Shown piece after piece: positions 24,299 through 32,597 of a stretch of 64,000 bases of DNA (its first letter is position 1; the number at the start of each line of letters is the position of its first letter). Source of the stretch: Mayfieldus sp963740555 (GTDB taxonomy: Bacteria > Actinomycetota > Thermoleophilia > Solirubrobacterales > 70-9); contig CAVUES010000003.1 in assembly GCA_963740555.1 (NCBI GenBank), positions 434,001 to 498,000 of the forward strand, in the 5' to 3' direction. The position numbers and the translations under genes are program-made. The notes beneath the pieces are model-generated. The model did not search any database. It was not told where the DNA came from and saw only the letters and a program-made list of their open reading frames with translations.

Positions 24299-25033
24299 GC
24301 CGCGCGACGCGCCTCTCACTCGCCTCGACTGCGATCGCCGTCGCCGGCATGCTCGCCGGCTGCGGGTCATCGGGGAATCAAACGCAAGCTGGCCGGACGC
24401 CAGGCCGAGCGGTCCTGATGCGGGTCGCCGCGCTCGGCGACTCGATCACGGCCGGCAACCCCGGCTATGACCCCAGCCCCAGGGCCCGGGCGGCGCTCGG
24501 GTTCGGTCACGACCCCCGCAGCCAGTACGAGTACTGGGCGCACCGAGACGATCCGCGGCTTCGGTTTCGCAACTGCGGCGTCTATGGCGAGCCGACCTCG
24601 CAGATAGCTGCCCGTCTGCGCGCCTGTGCGCGCGGCGCCGACGTGCTGATCGTGCAGGGCGGGATCAACGACATCGCCCGGTCGCTTCAGGGTCCGCCGG
24701 CGCTGCGCCGCCTCGCGGTAACCGATGCGGCCACCACCCTCGGGCAGATGGTCGAGCAGGGAAAGCAGCTCGGCCTGCGGGTGGTGCTGGCCAACGTGCT
24801 GCCCTGGAACCGCGGCTACCCGGTTGCCGCGCCGCTCATCGATCGCCTCAACCGCCTGATCCACACCACCGCGGAGCTGGAGCGCGTTGCAGGTGCTTCC
24901 CTTCAACCAGACCCTCGCCGATCCCCGTAACCCGAACCTGATGCAGCGCCGCCTGACCGCCGACGGCGACCATCCCTCGATCGCCGGCTACCGCCGACTG
25001 GGCGCGGTGGTGGCCGACCGCCTCGGCCGTTAG
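24295..25033 (+). pseudogene. SGNH/GDSL hydrolase lipoprotein, one frameshift
   Basis: An N-terminal signal with a lipobox LAGC (near residue 20) leads into an SGNH hydrolase: block I AALGDSITAG, Gly/Asn block GGINDI and downstream helices. Near 24890 the frame shifts by one base; the terminal block (TADGDHPSIAGYRRLG, with the catalytic Asp-x-His) lies in another frame and ends at 25033. As sequenced, the ORF stops at 24930. No ATG or GTG fits the signal peptide; a CTG at 24295 that overlaps the previous stop is possible. Confidence 0.65.
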
Positions 25034-25887
25034 TCCTTCGGCCGGCGCTCCTCCGCCAGCGGCTCGCCGGCCTCGTCGCTGGCGCCGCCCGGCGGCCAGG
25101 TCCCGAACCAGTTGTCGCGGGCGCCGTCGATCGTGATCACACAGCCGGAGAGAAAGTCGCCCGCCGGAGAGGCAAGGAAGGCGACCAGCCACGCCATCTC
25201 CTCGGGGGTCCCCAACCGTCCCAGGGGCACCGTGCGGTGGACGTTCTCGGCCACCTGCTGCGGGTACTTCGTGCGCAGCACCTCGGTGTCGAACTGGCCG
25301 GCGGCGACGGCGCAGAGCTTGACGTTGAAGCGCGCCCACTCGATCGACAGCGTCCGCATCATGTTCTCGACCGCGGCCCGGGCGGCGCCGGAGTGGACCA
25401 TCCCCGGCATCCCATGGTGGGGCGAGAGCGTGACGCTCACGACCTTGCCCTCGCGCTGGGGGATGAACGCCTTGGTGGCCGCGGCGTGGGTCATCAGCCA
25501 GGTGCCCTGGACGTTGAGCTCGATAACGGTCCGAAACCCCTTCGGCGTGATCGCCTCGGCGGGGCTGAGGAACTGGCCGCCAGCGTTGTTTACGAGCAGG
25601 TCGAGCCGACCATGGCGCTCGACCACGCCGTCGACGAGGCGCTCGACCGCCACCTCCTCGCGGATGTCGGCCGCCTCGGGCTCGAAGGAGCCGTCGAGAT
25701 CGGCCGCTGCCGCGGCTGTCTGCTCCAGCGGCTCCGACCGCCGGCCGCAGCCGACCACGGTCGCGCCCAGCGCCGCAAGCTCCAGCGCCGTCGCCCTCCC
25801 AAGCCCGCTGCCGGCGCCCGAGACCAGGCAGACCTTGCCGGCCAGCAGGCCAGGCGCGAAGATGCGCGAAGGATCGCTCTCAGGCAT
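25030..25887 (-). CDS. SDR family oxidoreductase (PECR/AtuB-like branch)
   Basis: A 285-residue SDR with SGAGSGLGRA (NADP-binding) and LVNNAGGQF. In place of Tyr-x3-Lys it has HSGAARAAVENM, the pattern of peroxisomal trans-2-enoyl-CoA reductase and AtuB-type enzymes, which reduce 2-enoyl-CoAs or act on branched terpenoid acids. The end (CVITIDGARDNWFGTWPPGG) is also of that branch. It overlaps the SGNH gene's stop by four bases on the opposite strand. Start ATG at 25887. Confidence 0.85.
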   Translation of the reverse strand: MPESDPSRIFAPGLLAGKVCLVSGAGSGLGRATALELAALGATVVGCGRRSEPLEQTAAAAADLDGSFEPEAADIREEVAVERLVDGVVERHGRLDLLVNNAGGQFLSPAEAITPKGFRTVIELNVQGTWLMTHAAATKAFIPQREGKVVSVTLSPHHGMPGMVHSGAARAAVENMMRTLSIEWARFNVKLCAVAAGQFDTEVLRTKYPQQVAENVHRTVPLGRLGTPEEMAWLVAFLASPAGDFLSGCVITIDGARDNWFGTWPPGGASDEAGEPLAEERRPKD

Positions 25888-25939
25888 CGGCGGGCCAGCT
25901 TATCCGCCACCGTGCCGGCGTTAGGCTGAGCCAGTTCAG

Positions 25940-26851
25940 ATGAAGATCCACGCGGAGCCAAAGCCGCTTCACGAGCCGCTCGCGGGCGGCAAGCAGGGCG
26001 CCACCGTGGTCGTCGAGCCGCTGATCGCGGGCCACGTCAGCTGGCCCAAGGACACGATGGAGTCGCCGGGTGGGAGGTTTCTCACGCTGCGGCTCGCCCG
26101 CGCCCTGTTCTCGGGCAAGAACCGCTGGGACGTCCCCTGCCCGGCGTTCCTGATCCGCCATCCGAGCGCCGGCACGGTCCTGGTCGACACGGGCCTTCAC
26201 CCCTCGATCGCCACCGATCCGCGGCAGAACTTCGGGCGGCTGGCCGTGCGAGTGGCGCCGCCGAAGCTCGGGCAGGGCGAGGACGTGCCGGCGCAGCTGC
26301 GCAAGCGCGGCATCGACCCCTCCGGCGTCGGGGTCGTGGTGATGACGCATCTGCATTTCGACCACGCCTCGGCGATCTCCGAGTTTCCCGACTCGACCTT
26401 CGTCCTCAGCGAGGCCGAGTGGGTCGCGGCGACCACGGCGCGCCAGCCGGCTCTTCAGGGGTATCGGCCCGCCCACTACGACTTCGTCTTCGACTACCGG
26501 ACCGTGGATTTCGCCCGTGGCAACGTTTCGTCATATGCGAGCTTTGCGCGCACCTTCGACCTCTTCGGCGACGGCTCGATCCGCCTCGCCTACACCCCTG
26601 GCCACAGCGCCGGTCACCTGTCGGTGGTCGCCCATCTGGGGCAGCGCGACTTCGTGATCGGCGGCGACGCCGTCTACACCTACCGCCAGCTCGAGGGCGG
26701 AGCACCATCCCCACCCCGCCCCTTCGACATGCACAACTGGCGCCGTTCGCTACAGGAGCTGAAGCTCTTCCGCAGCACGTTCCCGCACGCGATCATCACC
26801 CCGGGCCACGACCCTTCCTTCTACGAGCAGCTCGAAGAGCGCTACGCCTAG
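25940..26851 (+). CDS. metallo-beta-lactamase fold hydrolase (lactonase-like)
   Basis: A 303-residue MBL-fold protein with the metal motif THLHFDHASAI near residue 137, LAYTPGHSAGH near 213, an Asp in IGGDAVYTY and a final PGHDPSF. This set matches quorum-quenching lactonases and related two-metal hydrolases. Substrate unknown, possibly an acyl-lactone. The ATG at 25940 is divergent from the SDR gene (52-base gap). Convergent with the 26848 gene, whose stop overlaps. Confidence 0.87.
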   Translation: MKIHAEPKPLHEPLAGGKQGATVVVEPLIAGHVSWPKDTMESPGGRFLTLRLARALFSGKNRWDVPCPAFLIRHPSAGTVLVDTGLHPSIATDPRQNFGRLAVRVAPPKLGQGEDVPAQLRKRGIDPSGVGVVVMTHLHFDHASAISEFPDSTFVLSEAEWVAATTARQPALQGYRPAHYDFVFDYRTVDFARGNVSSYASFARTFDLFGDGSIRLAYTPGHSAGHLSVVAHLGQRDFVIGGDAVYTYRQLEGGAPSPPRPFDMHNWRRSLQELKLFRSTFPHAIITPGHDPSFYEQLEERYA

Positions 26852-27498
26852 GTCCCCCGGCCGCCGAAGATCGCGAACGGGTTGGGCGGCGTTTCGTCGC
26901 GGACCGCCTTCCAGGTGCCCTCCACCCTGACGGTGCTACCGGCAGGCGCCTCGATGCGCAGGCGTTCGGCGAGCTCGTTGGCGCTGTCCTCGTCGGAAGC
27001 CCCAACCAGTACGTACTTCCAGCGGTGAACGCTGGGCAGGCCCTCGGCGCGCAGCTTTTCCACGAAGGCGAGCGCCTCGCGATGCGAGGGACAGTCGATC
27101 CGAAGCTCGAACTCCGGGTGGCCGCTCTGCGCCGCCTCCTGGCGCTCCCTCTGCATCAATGCCGCCCGCTCGACCGCCTTCTCGGCATCACTGTCGGGAA
27201 GGGGGGCGTCCGGGTCCTCCCACTCCTCCGCATCGTCGTGCCAGTGCTTGAGGTCAGACTCCAGGTGCCAGCCGTTCTCGGCTGCCAGCGAGCGGATCAG
27301 CTCCTCGGTGCTCTCGGCTTGCTCAGGGGTGCCGGCGTAACAGAAGACCTCGGTGTCACCTCGAGAGACGATGACGCGGTCATCGAAAGAGGTTTTCAGG
27401 TCGTGTGTGGCCCCTCCGAGAACTTCGAGGTTCTCGATCAGCTCGTCGGCCGGCGCGTCTCCGCCAAGGACGACGCGCACCCGCCAGTCGTCGTTCAT
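26848..27498 (-). CDS. protein of two related alpha-beta domains, unknown function
   Basis: A 216-residue soluble protein. The N-terminal part (RVRVVLGGDAPADELIENLE) and the C-terminal part (FELRIDCPSHREALAFVEKL, then KYVLVGASDEDSANELAERL) both have a strand-helix-strand pattern like RraB or ferredoxin-like domains, joined by an acidic linker (WHDDAEEWEDPDAPLPDSDA). It ends Pro/Gly-rich. I do not recognise a named family. It follows the acyltransferase gene by 20 bases in the same direction. Confidence 0.55.
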   Translation of the reverse strand: MNDDWRVRVVLGGDAPADELIENLEVLGGATHDLKTSFDDRVIVSRGDTEVFCYAGTPEQAESTEELIRSLAAENGWHLESDLKHWHDDAEEWEDPDAPLPDSDAEKAVERAALMQRERQEAAQSGHPEFELRIDCPSHREALAFVEKLRAEGLPSVHRWKYVLVGASDEDSANELAERLRIEAPAGSTVRVEGTWKAVRDETPPNPFAIFGGRGT

Positions 27499-27518
27499 CG
27501 CCGCAGAGTAGCCCGTGC

Positions 27519-28298
27519 CTAGTGCTCGGCCTGGGTCGGCTCGCGCGGCTCCGGCGCCGGCAGGCCCTTGCGCAGGGAGCGGATCACGCCGCGGCGGCCG
27601 TTCTCCTCCAGAGCCACGTACATCGTCCGCACCTCGTTGAAGATCTCGTTGGCGACCTCCTGCGAGCGCTCGCGGCTCGGCTTCGCCTCGGCCGGGAAAC
27701 TGAGCGGCTCGCCGAACTGCACCGTCACCTTCGGGAACCGGAAGCGCTTCCAGCCGCGCACGTCGGCCGAGCCGTGAATCGCCATCGGGACCACCGGCAC
27801 GCCGGACTCCAGGGCCAGCCGCCCGACTCCCGGTCGCGGCTCGCCGAGGCCGCCGCTGCGTGAGCGCCCACCCTCGGCGTAGATCAGCATGCAGTCGTCC
27901 CGGCCGAGGATCGCGTGGGCGGTCTTGAAAGCCTCCTCGTCGCGGTGGCCGCGGCGGATCGGAAAGGCGCCGCCGTGGGAGAGGATGAAGCTCAGGAACG
28001 GCGGCTTGAAGAGCTGCGACTTGGCCATGAAGCGGACCTTGCGGCGCAGAAAGACGGCGGCGAAGAAGTGGTCCCACTGGCTGAAGTGGTTCGGAGCCAG
28101 GATCACCGGCCCGGTCTGTGGAACGTTCTCCGAGCCGATCGCGCGGCTGCGGTAGATCAACAGCGTCGGCGGGGTGAGGATGATCCGGCAGACGTCATAG
28201 ACCCAGTCCGGGCCGCGGCGGCGGGCGCGCTCGTGAAAGCCCTTGAAGGAGCTCGATGGACGAGGGTCCTTGTAGACCTGTGGCTTGATCTCTGCCAT
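27519..28298 (-). CDS. lysophospholipid acyltransferase (PlsC-like)
   Basis: A 259-residue 1-acyl-glycerol-3-phosphate-type acyltransferase. Block I is NHFSQWD (the NHx4D motif), followed by FPIRRG (block II), EGGRSRSG (block III) and VPVVPMAIHG (block IV). An N-terminal hydrophobic segment (about 40-60) fits membrane attachment. It adds a fatty acyl chain to a glycerophosphate backbone or similar lipid. I chose the ATG at 28298; a TTG at 28322 would add eight residues. Its neighbour is the glycerol kinase gene, a natural partner. Confidence 0.87.
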   Translation of the reverse strand: MAEIKPQVYKDPRPSSSFKGFHERARRRGPDWVYDVCRIILTPPTLLIYRSRAIGSENVPQTGPVILAPNHFSQWDHFFAAVFLRRKVRFMAKSQLFKPPFLSFILSHGGAFPIRRGHRDEEAFKTAHAILGRDDCMLIYAEGGRSRSGGLGEPRPGVGRLALESGVPVVPMAIHGSADVRGWKRFRFPKVTVQFGEPLSFPAEAKPSRERSQEVANEIFNEVRTMYVALEENGRRGVIRSLRKGLPAPEPREPTQAEH

Positions 28299-28380
28299 AC
28301 GCCGGGCCGGATTCTCCGCCAATCCGGGTCGCTGGAGGCTCCTACCCTCCGCTCGGGGGCTGGTTACGCTGCCGCCGCTC

Positions 28381-29838
28381 CTAGGCCTCGGCCGAGGCCC
28401 ATCCCCGGGCGCGCTCGACTGCGCGCCGCCAATCTTCCATCAGGCTCTCGCGTTCGTCGTCGCCCATGCGCGGCTCATACCGCGCCGCTTCGCGCCACAT
28501 CTCCCCCACCTGCTCCTGGCTCCAGAGCCCGGTCGCGATTCCAGCCAGATAGGCGGCGCCGAGGGCGGTGGTCTCGGCGATCTCGGGGACGATCACGGGG
28601 GAGGCGAGGACGTCGGCCTGAAACTGCATCAGCCAGGAGTTGGCGACCGCTCCGCCGTCGGCCTTCAACGACTCGAGCCGCTTGCCGGAGGCGGCCTCCT
28701 GGGCGCGCACGGCGTCGACCGTCTGATAGGCGATCGCCTCCAGCGCCGCGCGCGCCAGGTGCGCTCTGCCGCTGCCGCGAGTGAGGCCGACGATCGTGCC
28801 GCGCGCGTAGGGATCCCAATAGGGAGAGCCGAGGCCGGTCAGCGCCGGCACGAAGTAGACGCCGTCGTTGCCGTCCAACGACGCCGCCAGGGCCTCGCTT
28901 TCGGCCGCCTCGTCGAGAATCCCGAGGCCGTCGCGGAGCCATTGCACGGCGGCACCGGTGACGAAAACCGCCGCCTCGAGCGCGTAGTCGGTGCGGTCGT
29001 CAAGGCCCCAGGCGACCGTGGCCAGCAATCCCTCTCCCGGCTCGGGTGCCTTGCTGCCGGTGTTGAGCAGCACGAAGCTGCCGGTCCCGTAGGTGTTCTT
29101 GGCCATCCCGGGCTCATGGCAGGCCTGGCCGAAGAGGGCGGCCTGCTGGTCGCCGGCGATCCCCGCCACCGGCACCTCACCGCCGAACTCGGACGTGGCG
29201 CCGTAGACCTGCGACGACGGCACCGGCTCGGGGAGCCGCGCCGGGTCGACTCCGAGCAGCTCGCAGAGGTCGTCGTCCCAGGCGAGACGGCGGATGTCGA
29301 ACAGCATCGTCCGCGAGGCGTTGGAGTAGTCGGTCGCGTGGCGCCCCGTGAGCTTGAACAGCAGCCAGGAGTCGACCGTGCCGAAGACGGCGCGGTCGGC
29401 CCCCTCGACGTTGTCAAGCATCCACTCGATCTTGGTGCCCGAGAAGTAGGGGTCGATCACCAACCCGGTGCGTTCGCGCACCAGGTCCTCGTGGCCGGCG
29501 GCCTTCAGCTCGTCGCAGCGCTGCGCGGTGCGGCGGTCCTGCCAGACCAGCGCCCTGCCGATCGGCTCCCCCGTGCCGGGGTTCCATGCGACCACCGTCT
29601 CGCGCTGGTTGGTGATCCCGATCCCGTCCAGATCGGCCCCCTGGATGCCGGCGTCGACGATCGCCTGAGTGGCGACCTGCCTTGTCACGTCCCAGATCTC
29701 GGCGGCGTCGTGCTCGACCCAGCCGGGCTGGGGAAAGTGCTGCTCGAACTCGCTGTAGCCGCGACCGGCGATCCGACCCTGTTCGTCGAATACGAGGCAG
29801 GTGGTACCGGTCGTTCCCTGGTCGATCGCGAGGATCAA
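28381..29838 (-). CDS. glpK: glycerol kinase
   Basis: A 485-residue FGGY-family kinase. The N-terminus ILAIDQGTTGTTCLVFDEQG and GITNQRETVVAWNPGTGEPI are diagnostic; AGDQQAALFGQ and LKADGGAVANSWLMQFQADV follow. It phosphorylates glycerol to glycerol-3-phosphate in the cytoplasm, feeding lipid synthesis or glycolysis. Length is close to normal (about 500). No glpF or glpD is adjacent; the acyltransferase lies downstream and a glycosyltransferase upstream by 12 bases. Confidence 0.93.
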   Translation of the reverse strand: MILAIDQGTTGTTCLVFDEQGRIAGRGYSEFEQHFPQPGWVEHDAAEIWDVTRQVATQAIVDAGIQGADLDGIGITNQRETVVAWNPGTGEPIGRALVWQDRRTAQRCDELKAAGHEDLVRERTGLVIDPYFSGTKIEWMLDNVEGADRAVFGTVDSWLLFKLTGRHATDYSNASRTMLFDIRRLAWDDDLCELLGVDPARLPEPVPSSQVYGATSEFGGEVPVAGIAGDQQAALFGQACHEPGMAKNTYGTGSFVLLNTGSKAPEPGEGLLATVAWGLDDRTDYALEAAVFVTGAAVQWLRDGLGILDEAAESEALAASLDGNDGVYFVPALTGLGSPYWDPYARGTIVGLTRGSGRAHLARAALEAIAYQTVDAVRAQEAASGKRLESLKADGGAVANSWLMQFQADVLASPVIVPEIAETTALGAAYLAGIATGLWSQEQVGEMWREAARYEPRMGDDERESLMEDWRRAVERARGWASAEA

Positions 29839-29850
29839 TGCGCGGCCAGC

Positions 29851-30561
29851 CTATCCGCGCGGTCGCCGCCGGCTGAGGTAAGCGCGGACGAAGTCCCGCA
29901 GCTGCACGGCGCGGTGGGCGAAGCCGCGCGGCGAACGCCCGCTGGCGCGGTGCTCGAGGTCGAGCTCGTACTCGCGCAGCTGGTAGCCGGCACGCACCGC
30001 GTCCACCGTGATCCCGATCTCCATCCCGAAGCCGTCGGCGAGGGGCAGCGTCTGTCGCAGGAGCTGCGGGCGCATCGCCCGCTGGCCCGAGATCGGCGCC
30101 TGCGGCTGCGCTCCGCAGAGCCGCCGGATCGCCCAGCCGGCAAAGCCGAGGGCGACGCCGAAACCGCCCCCGACCCGATTCTCGAAGCTCGCGACGGCGA
30201 GGTCGCACTCCCCCGCCTCAACCGCCTCCACCAGCCGCACCAGCTTCCCGGCGGACTCCCCGAGGTCGGCGTCGCAGAGCAGCACGACGCCGGGCTCGGG
30301 GCCGTCGCCGAGCACCGCCTCGGCGGCCGCGGTCACGTTGGCGCCCTTTCCGTGCGGGCGGCGGCGGCTGACGACCTGGGCGCCGGCCGCCATCCCCGTC
30401 TCGGCGGTGCCGTCGCCGGAGGCGTCGTCGGCGAGCCACAGCTCGACCCCCGGCAGTGCTTGCGCCAGCGCTCGCAGGGTCGCCGCGACCGTGTCGGCCT
30501 CGTTGCGGGCGGCGACGATCGCGACCCGCGGACGCCCCCCTGTTTCATTCTCTGCTCCCAC
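29851..30561 (-). CDS. family 2 glycosyltransferase
   Basis: A 236-residue GT2: RVAIVAARNEADTVAATLRA near the start, LADDASGDGT for the nucleotide-sugar binding Asp, and LLCDADL for the metal-binding DxD-like region. The C-terminal part (LREYELDLEHRASGRSPRGF) is short, as in dolichol- or prenyl-phosphate sugar transferases. There is no transmembrane segment. The start is a GTG at 30561; divergent from the biotinyl-carrier gene across 22 bases. Confidence 0.85.
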   Translation of the reverse strand: MGAENETGGRPRVAIVAARNEADTVAATLRALAQALPGVELWLADDASGDGTAETGMAAGAQVVSRRRPHGKGANVTAAAEAVLGDGPEPGVVLLCDADLGESAGKLVRLVEAVEAGECDLAVASFENRVGGGFGVALGFAGWAIRRLCGAQPQAPISGQRAMRPQLLRQTLPLADGFGMEIGITVDAVRAGYQLREYELDLEHRASGRSPRGFAHRAVQLRDFVRAYLSRRRPRG

Positions 30562-30583
30562 GCGGCGGGTATTGTGCCGCGCC

Positions 30584-30796
30584 GTGGCGAACATCGAAGC
30601 CCACATCACCGGCAACGTGTGGAAGATCGAGGTCGCGGTCGGGGACCAGGTCTCCGAGGGCGACACGGTGGTGATCCTCGAGTCGATGAAGATGGAGATC
30701 CCGGTCGAGGCCGAGGACGACGGCACCGTCAAGGAGATCCGCTGCGAGGAGGGCCAGTCGGTGAGCGAAGGCGACACCCTGGTCGTCCTGGAGTAG
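30584..30796 (+). CDS. stand-alone biotinyl (BCCP-like) carrier protein
   Basis: A 70-residue single biotinyl domain with the biotinylation motif ESMKMEI near residue 35 and a GDTVVIL/GDTLVVL pair of half-barrel edges. The modified Lys carries CO2 between a biotin carboxylase and a carboxyltransferase. It has no linker or extra domain. The start is GTG at 30584; its TAG is directly followed by the ATG of the enoyl-CoA hydratase, so the two are coupled. A likely partner is the carboxyltransferase at 8908 or one outside the window. Confidence 0.88.
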   Translation: MANIEAHITGNVWKIEVAVGDQVSEGDTVVILESMKMEIPVEAEDDGTVKEIRCEEGQSVSEGDTLVVLE

Positions 30797-31603
30797 ATGA
30801 CCGAAGAACTGGCCGCAGGAAAGCTCCTGCTCGACGAGCCCGCCGAGGCGGTTGCGCGGCTTCGGATCAACAACCCGGCGAAGCGCAACGCCCTCGACCA
30901 CGACATCCTCGACGCGCTGGCCGAGGTGATGCCGAAGCTGGACCGCGGAATCGAGCTGCGCTGCGTCGTGATCACCGGCTCGGAGGGGCACTTCTCGGCC
31001 GGCTACGACATAACCGGCATCTCTGACGAGCGCCTGGAGCGCGACGCGAGGGCGTTGGTCGCCCATCCGTTCAACGCCGCGATCGAGGCGATCGCGGATC
31101 ATCCCTGGCCGACCGTCGCGGCGATTGGCGGCGACTGCCTCGGCGGCGGCTTGGAGCTTGCGATCACCTGCGACCTGCGCATCTGCAGCGGCGGGGCGCG
31201 ACTGGGGATGCCGCCGGTGAAGCTGGGGCTGATCTACGGGCACACGGGGCTGCGCCGCTTCCTCGACGCGGTCGGCCTCGCGCGCACCAAGGAGATGTTC
31301 CTCACCGCCAGCAACATCGGCGCCCGGCGGGCGCGTGAGATCGGGCTGGTCCAGGACGTCGTCGGCGACGACGACCTCGATCGCTCGTCGGTGGAGCTGG
31401 CGGAGAGGATCGCCGCCAACGCGCCGCTCTCGCTGAAGGGAAACAAGCGGGCGATCGAGACGCTCAACGCCCACCCCGTGCTGAGGCCGCAAGAGGAGGT
31501 CGAACTGGTCGAGCTGCGCGAGGCCTCGCTCGCGTCGGAGGACTTCCGCGAGGCGATCACCGCATTCGCGGAGAAGCGAAAGCCGAAGTGGCGCGGACGC
31601 TGA
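30797..31603 (+). CDS. enoyl-CoA hydratase/isomerase family protein
   Basis: A 268-residue crotonase-fold protein. RLRINNPAKRNALDHDILDA, SAGYDITGI (oxyanion), AIGGDCLGGGLELAITCDLR and LGMPPVKLG are family motifs, and the C-terminus ends FAEKRKPKWRGR. Its length is normal. It probably hydrates enoyl-CoA in beta-oxidation or degrades a branched acyl-CoA. Positioned between the biotinyl carrier and a DNA glycosylase that it overlaps by 16 bases. Confidence 0.88.
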   Translation: MTEELAAGKLLLDEPAEAVARLRINNPAKRNALDHDILDALAEVMPKLDRGIELRCVVITGSEGHFSAGYDITGISDERLERDARALVAHPFNAAIEAIADHPWPTVAAIGGDCLGGGLELAITCDLRICSGGARLGMPPVKLGLIYGHTGLRRFLDAVGLARTKEMFLTASNIGARRAREIGLVQDVVGDDDLDRSSVELAERIAANAPLSLKGNKRAIETLNAHPVLRPQEEVELVELREASLASEDFREAITAFAEKRKPKWRGR

Positions 31604-32232
31604 GCGACGCCCGCGCCGAGCTCGCCGCCGCTGACCCGGTGATGGGGGAGCTGATCGAGCGCCTCGGCGAGCGCAGCGCCGCGCAGCGGCGCCGCGGGGA
31701 GCCGAAACCCGACGCATACGGCGCGCTGCTTCGCACCGTGGTCGGCCAGCAGCTCTCTTCGAAGGCGGCGCGGACGATCCACGGACGGATCCTCGAGATG
31801 TTCGGCGGCACGACGCCGACTCCGGAGCAGATCCTCGCCGCCTCCGAGGACGACCTGCGCGGGGCCGGCCTGTCGGGCCGCAAGGTCGAGTACATCCGCG
31901 ACCTCGCCGCGCACGTCAAAAGCGGCGAGCTGGAGCTGGATCGCCTCGAGGAGCTCAGCGACGAGGAGGTGATCGAGGAGATCGTCGCGGTGCGCGGGTT
32001 CGGCCAGTGGAGCGCCGAGATGTTCCTGATCTTCCACCTCGAGCGGCCCGACATCGTCTCCGGCAGGGACCTCGGGATCCGCAAGGCCATTCAGCTCGCC
32101 TACGGGCTGGAGGAGATGCCGTCCCCGGCCGAGGTGGCCGAGATCGGCGAACGCTGGAGCCCGCACCGCAGCCTCGCCTCGATCTACCTCTGGGAGTCAC
32201 TGGCGGGCGACGTAACGGTGGGCGGGACCTGA
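31588..32232 (+). CDS. DNA-3-methyladenine glycosylase (AlkA-like, HhH-GPD)
   Basis: A 214-residue HhH-GPD glycosylase: LLRTVVGQQLSSKAARTIHG, the helix-hairpin-helix VRGFGQWSAEMFLIF and the catalytic Asp in RDLGIRKA. It lacks a [4Fe-4S] cluster motif, as in AlkA. It removes alkylated purines from DNA in base excision repair. The GTG at 31588 overlaps the hydratase gene by 16 bases, so it is translated from the same mRNA. Confidence 0.9.
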   Translation: MARTLSDARAELAAADPVMGELIERLGERSAAQRRRGEPKPDAYGALLRTVVGQQLSSKAARTIHGRILEMFGGTTPTPEQILAASEDDLRGAGLSGRKVEYIRDLAAHVKSGELELDRLEELSDEEVIEEIVAVRGFGQWSAEMFLIFHLERPDIVSGRDLGIRKAIQLAYGLEEMPSPAEVAEIGERWSPHRSLASIYLWESLAGDVTVGGT

Positions 32233-32298
32233 GGTGCGCTTGCTCTGCCGAGCAGGCTCCTGCCCGTCTACCTAGTTCCTGCAGGTCCGCCTCCTTCT

Positions 32299-32327
32299 TT
32301 ACCGAAGAGCGATTCCCTTTTCGGTAA
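32299..32327. promoter_or_regulatory. inverted repeat downstream of the glycosylase gene
   Basis: TTACCGAA and TTCGGTAA form 8-base arms around a 13-base loop in an AT-richer stretch. It may be a regulatory palindrome or a weak stem-loop; no U-run follows. Confidence 0.35.
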
Positions 32328-32386
32328 TCGAGCGGCGTCAGGGAGCCGATCAAGGTCACAAGAACCAAGATCGGAGCTAATCAGCC

Positions 32387-32566
32387 ATGACGCCAGGTGG
32401 TTCAGTCCAGATCAGGCCGGAGTGGCGCAGGCACTACCGGAAGAACGGAGCGTCCGTCGCCGGAGTCCTCCAAGAGCTCTCGCCGAGCGGTGGTGTTGCC
32501 CGGATCCGCATGGACGACCTAGCCGATTCTTACGTGCTGGTAGCCCACCTCGAGATGGTCCCCTAA
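32387..32566 (+). CDS. possible small protein (59 aa), unknown
   Basis: An ATG-to-TAA frame of 59 codons after the inverted repeat. The product is balanced (VQIRPEWRRHYRKNGASVAG, VARIRMDDLADSYVLVAHLE) with no low complexity, and a GGAG lies 13 bases upstream, rather far. No family recognised. It could be a real small protein or chance. Confidence 0.4.
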   Translation: MTPGGSVQIRPEWRRHYRKNGASVAGVLQELSPSGGVARIRMDDLADSYVLVAHLEMVP

Positions 32567-32597
32567 AGCCAGCGACTGCTTCACGCTCGGCCCCGAG

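Noticed and set aside
28285..31026. A 913-codon open frame on the plus strand
   Set aside because: It is antisense to glycerol kinase and the glycosyltransferase, both clearly coding, and its product is Arg/Gly/Leu-rich without any domain. GC-rich antisense frames of this kind are common here.
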